Made by a program: the position numbers and the translations under genes
Shown: piece by piece, positions 1 to 6,040 of the stretch
Layout: each line of letters starts with the position of its first letter
Position numbering within the stretch: position 1 is the first letter of the stretch
Assembly (NCBI GenBank): GCA_017577715.1
Contig: PKRC01000030.1
Span: 1-6,865 of the forward strand
Source: Clostridia bacterium
GTDB taxonomy: Bacteria; Bacillota; Clostridia; Caldicoprobacterales; Caldicoprobacteraceae
Direction of reading: 5' to 3'
DNA length: 6,865 bases
The notes under the pieces: model-generated
Seen by the model: the letters and a program-made list of their open reading frames with translations, nothing else
What the model was told of the DNA's origin: nothing
Databases searched by the model: none

Positions 1-17
1 AAGTGAAGGAAGAAAGA

Positions 18-135
<118 letters not shown>

Positions 136-144
136 TTCAATTTT

Positions 145-180
145 AAAAACCTGGTCAAAAGCCAGGTTTTTTATTTTTTA
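145..180 (+). terminator. Rho-independent terminator of the rRNA operon
   Basis: An AAAAACCTGG / CCAGGTTTTT stem of 10 bp (145-154 with 162-171) encloses a 7-base loop and runs directly into a T-rich tract to about 179. It lies 10 bases after the 5S rRNA and should end the rRNA transcript, so the sugar operon downstream probably needs its own promoter. Confidence 0.9.
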
Positions 181-272
181 CACAATAGAATATATCACGG
201 TCAAATCTTTGAAAAATGGCGTTGCTGAAGTGGAATATAATAACATGGCAAAATTGATTCATCCAAATGAAA

Positions 273-295
273 CATTGTATGATGTAATTACAATG
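273..295. promoter_or_regulatory. Inverted repeat, possible operator upstream of the operon promoter
   Basis: CATTGTA at 273-279 and TACAATG at 289-295 are exact 7-base inverted repeats separated by 9 bases, with an extra 8-base palindrome GTAATTAC at 284-291 overlapping the right arm. The element lies about 40 bases upstream of the -35 box of the predicted operon promoter, where an activator might bind. No regulator gene is present to match it, and in AT-rich DNA such dyads also arise by chance. Confidence 0.3.
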
Positions 296-335
296 GTTAT
301 GACCTTACAGAATAACAACACATTTTTGATTTATA

Positions 336-364
336 TTGACACAAGATTAAAATGTGGTTAGAAT
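336..364 (+). promoter_or_regulatory. Predicted sigma-A promoter of the oxidoreductase/isomerase operon
   Basis: A perfect -35 hexamer TTGACA (336-341) is followed after 17 bases by TAGAAT (359-364), a five-of-six match to the -10 consensus. Transcription would start near 371, giving an untranslated leader of about 88 bases before the first gene. It is the best promoter match I found between the 5S terminator and the operon. Confidence 0.65.
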
Positions 365-429
365 TAGAGTAAAAGGTAATCGGTTTCCTAAATTACAAGT
401 TAATAATGTATTTCCTTCTAAAATCTGAG

Positions 430-439
430 GGGGTACCCC
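430..439. promoter_or_regulatory. GGGGTACCCC palindrome beside the first ribosome binding site
   Basis: A perfect 10-base palindrome sits in the predicted leader, five bases before the GAGGTG ribosome binding site (445-450). With no loop bases it would make a poor RNA hairpin, so if it is functional it is more likely a DNA site for a repressor acting downstream of the promoter. The function is not shown. Confidence 0.25.
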
Positions 440-458
440 TTTTTGAGGTGAAATATAC

Positions 459-1478
459 ATGAAAAGGTTGGGGGCAGCCATTATAGGCTGCGGCAGTATA
501 CACGGGGTGCATGCAGATGCCATTGAGGCAAGCGAGTTGGGCCGCCTGATATGTGTGGTTGACATAGTTGAAGAGCGAGCTCGGGCCTCTGCAGCAAAGT
601 ATGGTTGCCGATGGTATGTCGATTATCTGGAAGCCATCAGCGATGATGAAGTGGATGTGGTACATATATGCACACCTCATTACTTGCACGCTTCTATGGC
701 CATTGAAGCTGTAAGAGCTGGTAAACACGTCTTGGTTGAAAAGCCGGTTGCCATATCTATAAGCCAAGCGCAGGAAATGGTGCAAGAGAGCAAAAAGCAT
801 GGACGCTATATAGGGGTATGCTTTCAAAATCGCTTTAATCTTGAGGCTCAAAAGGCCAAGGAGATCATCGACAGTGGCAAGATCGGGGCTGTTAAGGGAA
901 TTAAAGGTGTTGTGACCTGGTTTAGGACTAAGGAGTACTACGCCCAAAGCGGATGGAGAGGGCGGTTTGCCACAGAGGGTGGCGGCGTGCTCATAAATCA
1001 GGCTATTCATACCCTTGATCTTATGCAGTGGTTGGGCGGGGGGGTAAAGGCTGTAAGGGGAAATGTATCTACTTATCTTCTAGGTGATGTGATCGAGGTA
1101 GAGGATACTGCTAATGCTATTTTATTTTTTAAAAACGGAACTCGGGGCATTTTTTATGCTACCAACTGTTATACTACCAATTCACCTGTGGAGATTGAGA
1201 TAGACTGTGAGAAAGGTAGGCTGAGGATTTACGATGGCACGCTGATTATGGAGCAGGATAATAGCTGCAGGTGTATAGTCAATGAAAAGGTCAGAGATAC
1301 GCCATATAAGTCTTACTGGGGCAAAAGCCATGCAGTTTTAATTAATGAATTTTATCAAGCGGTGTTAAGCGGCAATCCAACGCTCATTATCTCTGTTGAA
1401 GAGGCTATGGAGTCCTTAAAGATAATTGACGGTATTTATAAGTCCTCTTCTACAGGGAATGTGATAAACATCAATTGA
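459..1478 (+). CDS. Gfo/Idh/MocA family oxidoreductase (operon gene 1)
   Basis: A 339-residue cytosolic, probably NAD(H)-dependent dehydrogenase of the Gfo/Idh/MocA family, which oxidises or reduces a hydroxyl/keto group on a sugar, sugar derivative or cyclitol. Visible: the N-terminal Rossmann nucleotide-binding loop GCGSIH at residues 10-15; D35 at the end of the second strand, which favours NAD over NADP; the family signature EKP at 94-96 with the likely catalytic K95; and GGGVLINQAIHTLD at 174-187, where H184 matches the family's catalytic histidine and N180 sits where inositol dehydrogenase has Asp. Length is normal for the family. The ATG follows GAGGTG at 445-450 with an 8-base spacing. 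It is paralogous to the oxidoreductase at 3187-4347 but visibly more AT-rich. The substrate cannot be assigned; inositol, a 3-keto-glycoside or a sugar acid are all possible. Confidence 0.92.
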   Translation: MKRLGAAIIGCGSIHGVHADAIEASELGRLICVVDIVEERARASAAKYGCRWYVDYLEAISDDEVDVVHICTPHYLHASMAIEAVRAGKHVLVEKPVAISISQAQEMVQESKKHGRYIGVCFQNRFNLEAQKAKEIIDSGKIGAVKGIKGVVTWFRTKEYYAQSGWRGRFATEGGGVLINQAIHTLDLMQWLGGGVKAVRGNVSTYLLGDVIEVEDTANAILFFKNGTRGIFYATNCYTTNSPVEIEIDCEKGRLRIYDGTLIMEQDNSCRCIVNEKVRDTPYKSYWGKSHAVLINEFYQAVLSGNPTLIISVEEAMESLKIIDGIYKSSSTGNVININ

Positions 1479-1510
1479 AATTGAAGGGTTTTTAAATTGG
1501 AGGGATTTCT

Positions 1511-2284
1511 ATGAATAAGCCAAGGGTAGGGGCTCAGTTGTATACCATCAGGCAGTTTACCAAGACGCTTGAAGACATCGCTGCCAGCATGAAAAAGATA
1601 AAGGAGATAGGATACAATGCCGTCCAGGTATCAGCGTTTGGTCCTGTAGATCCTCACAAAGTAAAGGATATCATGGATGCGGAAGGTCTGACCATTTGCG
1701 CTACTCACATAGGATACGACAGATTGAAAAATGACTTGCAGGGAGTAATTGAACAGCATAAGCTGTGGAATTGCAAGTATGTAGGTCTAGGAGCCATGCC
1801 ACCCGAATATGCTAAAAGCGCTGAAGGATACGTGAAATTCGCCAAAGAGGCATCGGAGATTGCCCGTGTATTGGCGGATAACGGATTACGGTTTATCTAC
1901 CACAACCATAACTTCGAGTTTATGAAATTTGATGGAGTAACAGGTTTGGAAATCCTTCTCAATGAAACTGACCCGGAAGTGTTTGATTTTGAAATTGATA
2001 CATACTGGGTACAGGCCGGAGGCGCTAACCCCGTTGAGTGGATCAAGAAGGTCAAGGGAAGGATGAAGGTGGTTCATTTTAAGGACATGGGTGTTGATAG
2101 CAACAGGCAGCAGGTGATGACAGAGGTGGGCGAGGGCAACCTCAATTGGCCTGACATCATAGATGCCTGCGTTGAGACGGGCGTTGAGTGGGCCATGGTG
2201 GAACAGGATGTATGCCAGAGGGATCCATTTGAGAGTCTGGCCATAAGCATCAACAACCTCAAGAAGCTGGGGCTTAACCCTTGA
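1511..2284 (+). CDS. Sugar phosphate isomerase/epimerase, xylose-isomerase-like TIM barrel (operon gene 2)
   Basis: A 257-residue single-domain TIM barrel of the AP-endonuclease-2/xylose-isomerase-like superfamily, which includes IolE, hydroxypyruvate isomerase and keto-sugar 3-epimerases. These are cytosolic metal-dependent enzymes that move or invert groups on keto sugars. The start VGAQLYTIR (6-14) and the strand YHNHNFEF (130-137) are typical of the subfamily. Candidate metal ligands in the usual order are E136, D163 (in EIDTYW), H189 (in VVHFKD) and E231 (in MVEQD). The length is slightly short but complete. The start ATG follows GGAGGG at 1499-1504 with a 6-base spacing. It lies 32 bases after gene 1 with no terminator between, so co-transcription is expected. 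Such proteins beside Gfo/Idh/MocA dehydrogenases usually act on the keto product. The substrate is unknown. Confidence 0.9.
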   Translation: MNKPRVGAQLYTIRQFTKTLEDIAASMKKIKEIGYNAVQVSAFGPVDPHKVKDIMDAEGLTICATHIGYDRLKNDLQGVIEQHKLWNCKYVGLGAMPPEYAKSAEGYVKFAKEASEIARVLADNGLRFIYHNHNFEFMKFDGVTGLEILLNETDPEVFDFEIDTYWVQAGGANPVEWIKKVKGRMKVVHFKDMGVDSNRQQVMTEVGEGNLNWPDIIDACVETGVEWAMVEQDVCQRDPFESLAISINNLKKLGLNP

Positions 2285-2304
2285 GCTTCAAAATACCGTT
2301 GATC

Positions 2305-2319
2305 GAGGAGGCGAGGAGG
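2305..2319 (+). promoter_or_regulatory. Tandem ribosome binding site that decides the start of operon gene 3
   Basis: GAGGAGG occurs twice, at 2305-2311 and 2313-2319. The first copy has an ideal 8-base spacing to the ATG at 2320; the second abuts it. A TTG further upstream at 2281, which overlaps the stop of gene 2, has no comparable site, so ATG 2320 is preferred. Confidence 0.8.
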
Positions 2320-3183
2320 ATGAGCAAATTTTTACTTTCAGCTTTTGCCGATGAGATTGATCCTGATTTGAAGGTGCAGATGGACGTACTGGAACAACAC
2401 GGCATTGGGTACATAGAAATGAGGGGAGTATACGGAAGGAGCATCGTCGAGTATTCGTTAGATGAGGTAAAGGATATAAAGAGGAAGCTGGATGAGAGGG
2501 GATTTAAGGTTTCGGCTGTGGGTTCTCCCATAGGCAAGATAGGGATACTGGACGACTTTCAGCCGCACCTTGAGCTGTTTAAGCACACCATCGAAATCGC
2601 CAAGATACTGGAAACAGGCTATATCAGGATGTTCAGCTTCTATATCCCACGGGGAGATGATCCTGCAAAGTACAGGGATGAAGTGCTGCGCAGGTGGGAG
2701 GAGTTTATAAAGGTAGCTCGTGGGACGGGGCTTACCCTGCTCCATGAAAACGAAAAGGGCATTTACGGCGACACCGCTGAGCGCTGTCTCGACCTCATGG
2801 AGGCATTGGGCTGCGATTATGTGAGGTTCACGTTTGATCCGGCCAATTTCGTGCAGTGCGACGTGGAGACCTACCCCCATGCATTTAACCTGCTGAAGGA
2901 CTACATAGCTTACATGCACATCAAGGATGCTCTATACAGCAACCACAGCGTGGTGCCTGCGGGATACGGCGATGGCAGGGTAAAGGATATACTTGCCGAG
3001 CTGTATGATATGGGCTATGAAGGCTTTTTGTCCATAGAACCCCATCTGGGCAAGTTTGCAGGGCTTGAGCAATTGGAGCAAGGCATGGTGGATCCAAACC
3101 TGCCGGAGGGCGGGCCAAGGCTGTTTGGCGTTGCCGCAAATGCGTTGAAGAAAATACTGTCGGAGATTGAAGGGAGGGCATAA
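2320..3183 (+). CDS. Sugar phosphate isomerase/epimerase, second TIM-barrel type (operon gene 3)
   Basis: A 287-residue TIM barrel of the xylose-isomerase-like superfamily, from a different subfamily than gene 2. It opens with LLSAFADEIDPDL (5-17), a common N-terminus in one branch of these proteins. Candidate metal-binding residues follow the family order: E143 or E145 in LHENEKG, D173 in FTFDPAN, H200 in YMHIKD and E240 in LSIEPH. It is full length. A longer frame opens at a TTG at 2281 overlapping the stop of gene 2, but the tandem GAGGAGG site and the family N-terminus point to ATG 2320. It is 35 bases after gene 2 and 3 bases before gene 4. The expected role is isomerisation, epimerisation or an elimination/hydration step on a keto sugar made by the neighbouring dehydrogenases; the exact reaction is not readable. 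Confidence 0.9.
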   Translation: MSKFLLSAFADEIDPDLKVQMDVLEQHGIGYIEMRGVYGRSIVEYSLDEVKDIKRKLDERGFKVSAVGSPIGKIGILDDFQPHLELFKHTIEIAKILETGYIRMFSFYIPRGDDPAKYRDEVLRRWEEFIKVARGTGLTLLHENEKGIYGDTAERCLDLMEALGCDYVRFTFDPANFVQCDVETYPHAFNLLKDYIAYMHIKDALYSNHSVVPAGYGDGRVKDILAELYDMGYEGFLSIEPHLGKFAGLEQLEQGMVDPNLPEGGPRLFGVAANALKKILSEIEGRA

Positions 3184-3186
3184 ACC

Positions 3187-4347
3187 ATGGATAAAGTGAG
3201 GATAGGCGTCGTCGGCATAGGAAACATGGGTACGGCCCATGCCAAGTATTTGGCAGCTGGGGATATACCCAACGCTGAGCTTACTGCCGTGTGCGATATA
3301 AATCCCAAGAGGCTTGAATGGGCCAAGAACAACCTGGGACAGCACATTAAGCTATTCGATAACGCCGAGGCCATGTTTGAGTCGGGGACGGTGGATGGCG
3401 TCATCATCGCCACGCCCCATTACGATCACCCGCCTTTGGCCATCAGCGCCTTTAAGCGTGGGCTGCACGTGCTCATCGAGAAGCCCGCTGGGGTTTATAC
3501 AAAGCAGGTAAGGGAAATGAACGAGGTGGCCCAAAAGAGCGGCAAGGTCTTTGGCATCATGTACAACCAGAGGACCAACCCCGTATACCAGAAGTTGAGG
3601 GACCTTATAAAGTCGGGTGAGCTGGGCGAGATCAAGCGCATCATCTGGATCATCACCAATTGGTACCGTTCGCAGAGCTATTATGATTCGGGTGGTTGGC
3701 GGGCCACCTGGGCCGGGGAAGGCGGCGGCGTGCTCATAAATCAATGCCCCCACAATCTTGACCTGTGGCAGTGGATATGCGGGATGCCGAAACGGGTGAG
3801 AGGTTTTTGCTATTACGGCAAGTACCATGACATAGAGGTCGAGGATGACGTCACCGCCTATATGGAATACGAAAATGGTGCTACAGGCCTGTTTATAACC
3901 ACCACTGGCGAAGCGCCCGGGACCAACCGCTGGGAGATTTCCGGGGATCGTGGCAAGATAGTGGTGGAGGACGGAAAGCTTACCTTCTGGCGCCTGCGCG
4001 TTCCCGAAAGGCAGTTTAACAGGGAATACAAGGGCGGTTTTGGTGCACCCGAGTGCTGGAAGTGCGAGGTCCCGACGCCGGGCACTGAAACGGCCCATAG
4101 GGGAATTACCGCAAACTGGGTAAATGCCATACTTAAGGGTACCCCGCTTTTGGCGCCTGGCGTAGAGGGGATCAATGGCCTGACCATATCAAATGCTATA
4201 CATCTCTCATCGTGGTTGGATGAGTGGGTGGAAATCCCGTTTGACGAGGATCTCTTCTATGAGAAGCTAAAGGAAAGGATACAGACCTCTAGGTTCAAAG
4301 GCAATAATAAAGAAGATAGGGTTTTGGACGTGGAAGGAACCTATTAA
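3187..4347 (+). CDS. Gfo/Idh/MocA family oxidoreductase (operon gene 4)
   Basis: A 386-residue second dehydrogenase of the Gfo/Idh/MocA family, cytosolic. The Rossmann loop GIGNMG lies at 10-15; D37 suggests NAD(H); the EKP signature is at 98-100 with catalytic-type K99; and GGGVLINQCPHNLD at 179-192 gives H189 as the probable catalytic histidine and N185 four residues before it. The C-terminal half is about 45 residues longer than in gene 1 and includes a segment near residues 265-300 rich in aromatic and charged residues plus an extended tail. The ATG follows AGGGAGG (3171-3177) with a 9-base spacing and lies only 3 bases after gene 3, indicating tight co-translation. Genes 1 and 4 could form an oxidise-then-reduce pair on the same intermediate series, or use different substrates; this is inference. 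Confidence 0.92.
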   Translation: MDKVRIGVVGIGNMGTAHAKYLAAGDIPNAELTAVCDINPKRLEWAKNNLGQHIKLFDNAEAMFESGTVDGVIIATPHYDHPPLAISAFKRGLHVLIEKPAGVYTKQVREMNEVAQKSGKVFGIMYNQRTNPVYQKLRDLIKSGELGEIKRIIWIITNWYRSQSYYDSGGWRATWAGEGGGVLINQCPHNLDLWQWICGMPKRVRGFCYYGKYHDIEVEDDVTAYMEYENGATGLFITTTGEAPGTNRWEISGDRGKIVVEDGKLTFWRLRVPERQFNREYKGGFGAPECWKCEVPTPGTETAHRGITANWVNAILKGTPLLAPGVEGINGLTISNAIHLSSWLDEWVEIPFDEDLFYEKLKERIQTSRFKGNNKEDRVLDVEGTY

Positions 4348-4349
4348 TC

Positions 4350-4718
4350 ATGAAGCGATAGGCCCTCCTGTGTTGATCGGAGACCAACGTTTTAAATTCG
4401 GTGAAGGAAGGCGTGGATTTTATCAGGGATGTTGCTCACGACCACGTAAAGCTGCTGGCCGATTTTTACCACATGCGCAGGGAAAATGAGGACATGGACG
4501 CGCTGCTGAGTGCCTCCGACCATCTGGTGCATCTCCATATAGCCAACAGCAATGGACGGGTATGCCCTCTTGAAAGAACGGAGGATATATATGATACCTT
4601 CTTTGAAAGATTGAAAGAAATTGGGTATCAGGGGCGCATAAGCATAGAGGCCCGCATTGAGGATGTTGACAGGGAAGCGCCGATTGCTTTGGCGCTTTTA
4701 AGAGAATTGAGCAAATGA
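4350..4718 (+). pseudogene. Remnant of a third sugar isomerase/epimerase, N-terminal half missing
   Basis: From about 4380 this frame reads ETNVLNSVKEGVDFIRDV and then LLADFYHM, LVHLHIANSNGR and GRISIEAR. This matches the C-terminal half of the keto-sugar (tagatose/ribulose-type) 3-epimerase branch, where ETN normally follows an EPLNR motif bearing the first metal-binding Glu. The later Asp (LLADFYHM), His (HLHIA) and Glu (SIEAR) ligands remain, but the first Glu and about 150 N-terminal residues are absent. The same frame has an ATG at 4350 (M-K-R), then in-frame TAG (4359) and TGA (4374), then the homologous part. An AAGGA at 4334-4338 could have served that ATG. I read this as a gene whose front was deleted. 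A 105-residue product from GTG 4401 is possible but lacks a good ribosome binding site and could not form a complete barrel. It ends in an ATGA overlap with the frame of the next gene. Confidence 0.75.
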
Positions 4719-4738
4719 GTTTAAAAGGGGAGAGACTT

Positions 4739-5725
4739 ATGGATTCCAGGGAGATAGTTATAAGGACGCTGAACTATGATAACCCAGAAAGGGTTGCCAG
4801 GTCCTTCTGGGGTTCGGATCTAGTATGGTGCGGCAATACCGTGAAAACCTATGCCACCGGCTGGAAGAAGGTGGGCGAAAACCGCTGGGAGAGGACCGAT
4901 GAGTGGGGCAATACGTGGGCAAGGCTTGACTCTACCTCCAAGGGTGAAGTGGTAAAGGGCGTACTGGAGGATGTCGAGGATTACACCGATTTTGAGTTTC
5001 CCGATTTTTCAAACCCCGATGATTATTTACCCGTGAAGGAGTGCAAGCAAAAGCATCCCGATAAGTGGATAATAGGGGGGATGCCCGGTTTTACTTTTAA
5101 CATAGCTAGGAAGCTTTTCAAGCTCGAAAACTACCTCGTTAAGCTGATGCTGGAGACTGAAAAAATACACAAGCTCCATGATAAGATTGACGATATGCTG
5201 GTGGATATGATCGTCAATTATGCCAAGGCTGGCGTCGATAGCGTGATGTTCCCGGAAGATTGGGGCTCTCAGACCCAGCTTCTTATAAACCCCAAGCTGT
5301 GGTATCAGGAGTTTTATCCGCGCTTTAAGCGGCTGTGCGACGTAGCCCATGAGTGTGGCATAAAGGTCTTCATGCATTCCTGCGGTGCCATAGGGGCCAT
5401 CATCCCCGGCCTCATCGAAGCGGGCATTGATCTGCTGCAGTTTGATCAGCCGACCCTGCACGGGATCGATAATCTGGCGTCCTATCAGGAAAAGGCCAAG
5501 ATTACCTTCTGGTGTCCAGTGGACATCCAAAAGACGCTGCAGACCAAGGATGAAGAGAAGATAAGGGCCGAGGCCAGGGAACTGCTGGATAAGCTGTGGA
5601 AGGGTAGGGGCGGCTTTATCGCGGGCTATTATTCTGACAATGCCTCTATTGGCCTGGAGCCAAAATGGCAGGAATATGCCTGCGATGAGTTTGTAAAGCG
5701 CGGCCGCAGGGAAAACTATGTTTAA
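4739..5725 (+). CDS. Uroporphyrinogen decarboxylase (URO-D) fold protein, MtaA/CmuA-like rather than HemE (operon gene 6)
   Basis: A 328-residue soluble protein with a URO-D type TIM barrel. Members of this superfamily outside heme synthesis include zinc-dependent methyltransferases acting on corrinoid or thiol partners (MtaA, CmuA types) and many uncharacterised proteins. The start MDSREIVIRTLNYDNPERV is the usual opening of the non-HemE members, and the HemE N-terminal RxxAGR-type motif is absent. FMHSCGAIG at 211-219 carries the H213-x-C215-G motif that in MtaA-type proteins binds zinc. Near the C-terminus, GYYSDNASIG (296-305) sits where MtaA-type proteins have a third Cys; here it has D300 and no Cys. 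C259 lies in FWCPVD. The preferred ATG at 4739 follows AAGGGGAG (4725-4732) by 6 bases; an upstream ATG at 4715 overlaps the previous stop but lacks such a site. It ends the operon; its role there is unknown. Confidence 0.85.
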   Translation: MDSREIVIRTLNYDNPERVARSFWGSDLVWCGNTVKTYATGWKKVGENRWERTDEWGNTWARLDSTSKGEVVKGVLEDVEDYTDFEFPDFSNPDDYLPVKECKQKHPDKWIIGGMPGFTFNIARKLFKLENYLVKLMLETEKIHKLHDKIDDMLVDMIVNYAKAGVDSVMFPEDWGSQTQLLINPKLWYQEFYPRFKRLCDVAHECGIKVFMHSCGAIGAIIPGLIEAGIDLLQFDQPTLHGIDNLASYQEKAKITFWCPVDIQKTLQTKDEEKIRAEARELLDKLWKGRGGFIAGYYSDNASIGLEPKWQEYACDEFVKRGRRENYV

Positions 5726-5790
5726 GATTGTAAAAGGGTATTTAATAGCAATTGAGAGAAATATAAAGTAAAAGCGAGAAATTTTTAGGT

Positions 5791-5833
5791 ATATTCGTAT
5801 TACTATTTTATACGGTTTATATGCAACGAATAT
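5791..5833. repeat. Overlapping inverted repeats in the AT-rich gap before tRNA-Lys
   Basis: ATATTCGT (5791-5798) is repeated inverted as ACGAATAT (5826-5833), and inside it CGTAT (5796-5800) pairs with ATACG (5810-5814). The two pairings exclude each other in RNA. No T tract follows either, so this is not a standard terminator; it could be an operator, an mRNA 3'-end structure or chance in AT-rich DNA. Confidence 0.3.
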
Positions 5834-5838
5834 GTGTA

Positions 5839-5868
5839 TTGAATTTATCATGTGTGATGGATTATAAT
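5839..5868 (+). promoter_or_regulatory. Predicted sigma-A promoter of tRNA-Lys
   Basis: TTGAAT (5839-5844) and a perfect TATAAT (5863-5868) are spaced by 18 bases. Transcription would begin near 5875, about 17 bases before the mature tRNA, a typical arrangement for a single tRNA gene. Confidence 0.65.
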
Positions 5869-5891
5869 TATTCCTGCTTGATGATTGAGAT

Positions 5892-5967
5892 GGGCCATTA
5901 GCTCAGCTGGTAGAGCACCTGACTCTTAATCAGGGTGTCCGGGGTTCGAGTCCCTGATGGCTCACCA
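5892..5967 (+). tRNA. trnK: tRNA-Lys, anticodon CTT
   Basis: A complete cloverleaf of 76 nt with the CCA end encoded (5965-5967). The acceptor stem GGGCCAT pairs with ATGGCTC (5957-5963) with one G-T pair, and the discriminator base is A. The anticodon stem CCTGA/TCAGG (5918-5922 and 5930-5934) holds the loop CTCTTAA, giving anticodon CTT at 5925-5927, which reads AAG lysine codons. The variable loop is GTGTC, and the T arm CGGGG/CCCTG holds TTCGAGT. All positions fit a functional elongator tRNA. Confidence 0.97.
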
Positions 5968-5969
5968 TG

Positions 5970-6007
5970 GTACCAAGGCCTAGAAGGTCTTGGTACTTTT
6001 TATTTAT
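5970..6007 (+). terminator. Rho-independent terminator after tRNA-Lys
   Basis: GTACCAAGGCC (5970-5980) pairs with GGTCTTGGTAC (5986-5996) to give an 11-bp stem with one G-T pair and the 5-base loop TAGAA, followed by TTTTTATTTAT. It begins 3 bases after the tRNA CCA. It is also the first terminator downstream of the sugar operon. Confidence 0.9.
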
Positions 6008-6040
6008 ACTACTGATGCAGTTTTAAAAGGGGTGCTTGGT

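Noticed and set aside
371..458. Riboswitch or T-box in the operon leader
   Set aside because: No T-box sequence, no terminator/antiterminator pair and no known riboswitch core is visible; the leader is only about 88 bases.
4343..4440. Alternative frame reading EAIGPPVLIGDQRF between genes 4 and 6
   Set aside because: It looks protein-like for a few codons but has no ribosome binding site or known family, and continues antisensibly through the remnant isomerase in a wrong frame.
4739..5725. True HemE (uroporphyrinogen decarboxylase)
   Set aside because: The HemE N-terminal substrate-binding motif is missing, the protein carries an HxCG metal motif, and no heme genes are nearby.
5027..5851. 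274-codon minus-strand open frame opposite the URO-D-like gene
   Set aside because: It mirrors a clearly coding + strand gene with conserved motifs, and the minus frame shows no family features. The same holds for the minus frames at 393-1010, 2458-2919 and 3352-4098.
5892..5967. tRNA-Lys as an integration site (att)
   Set aside because: No integrase gene and no repeat of the tRNA 3' end is seen in the window.
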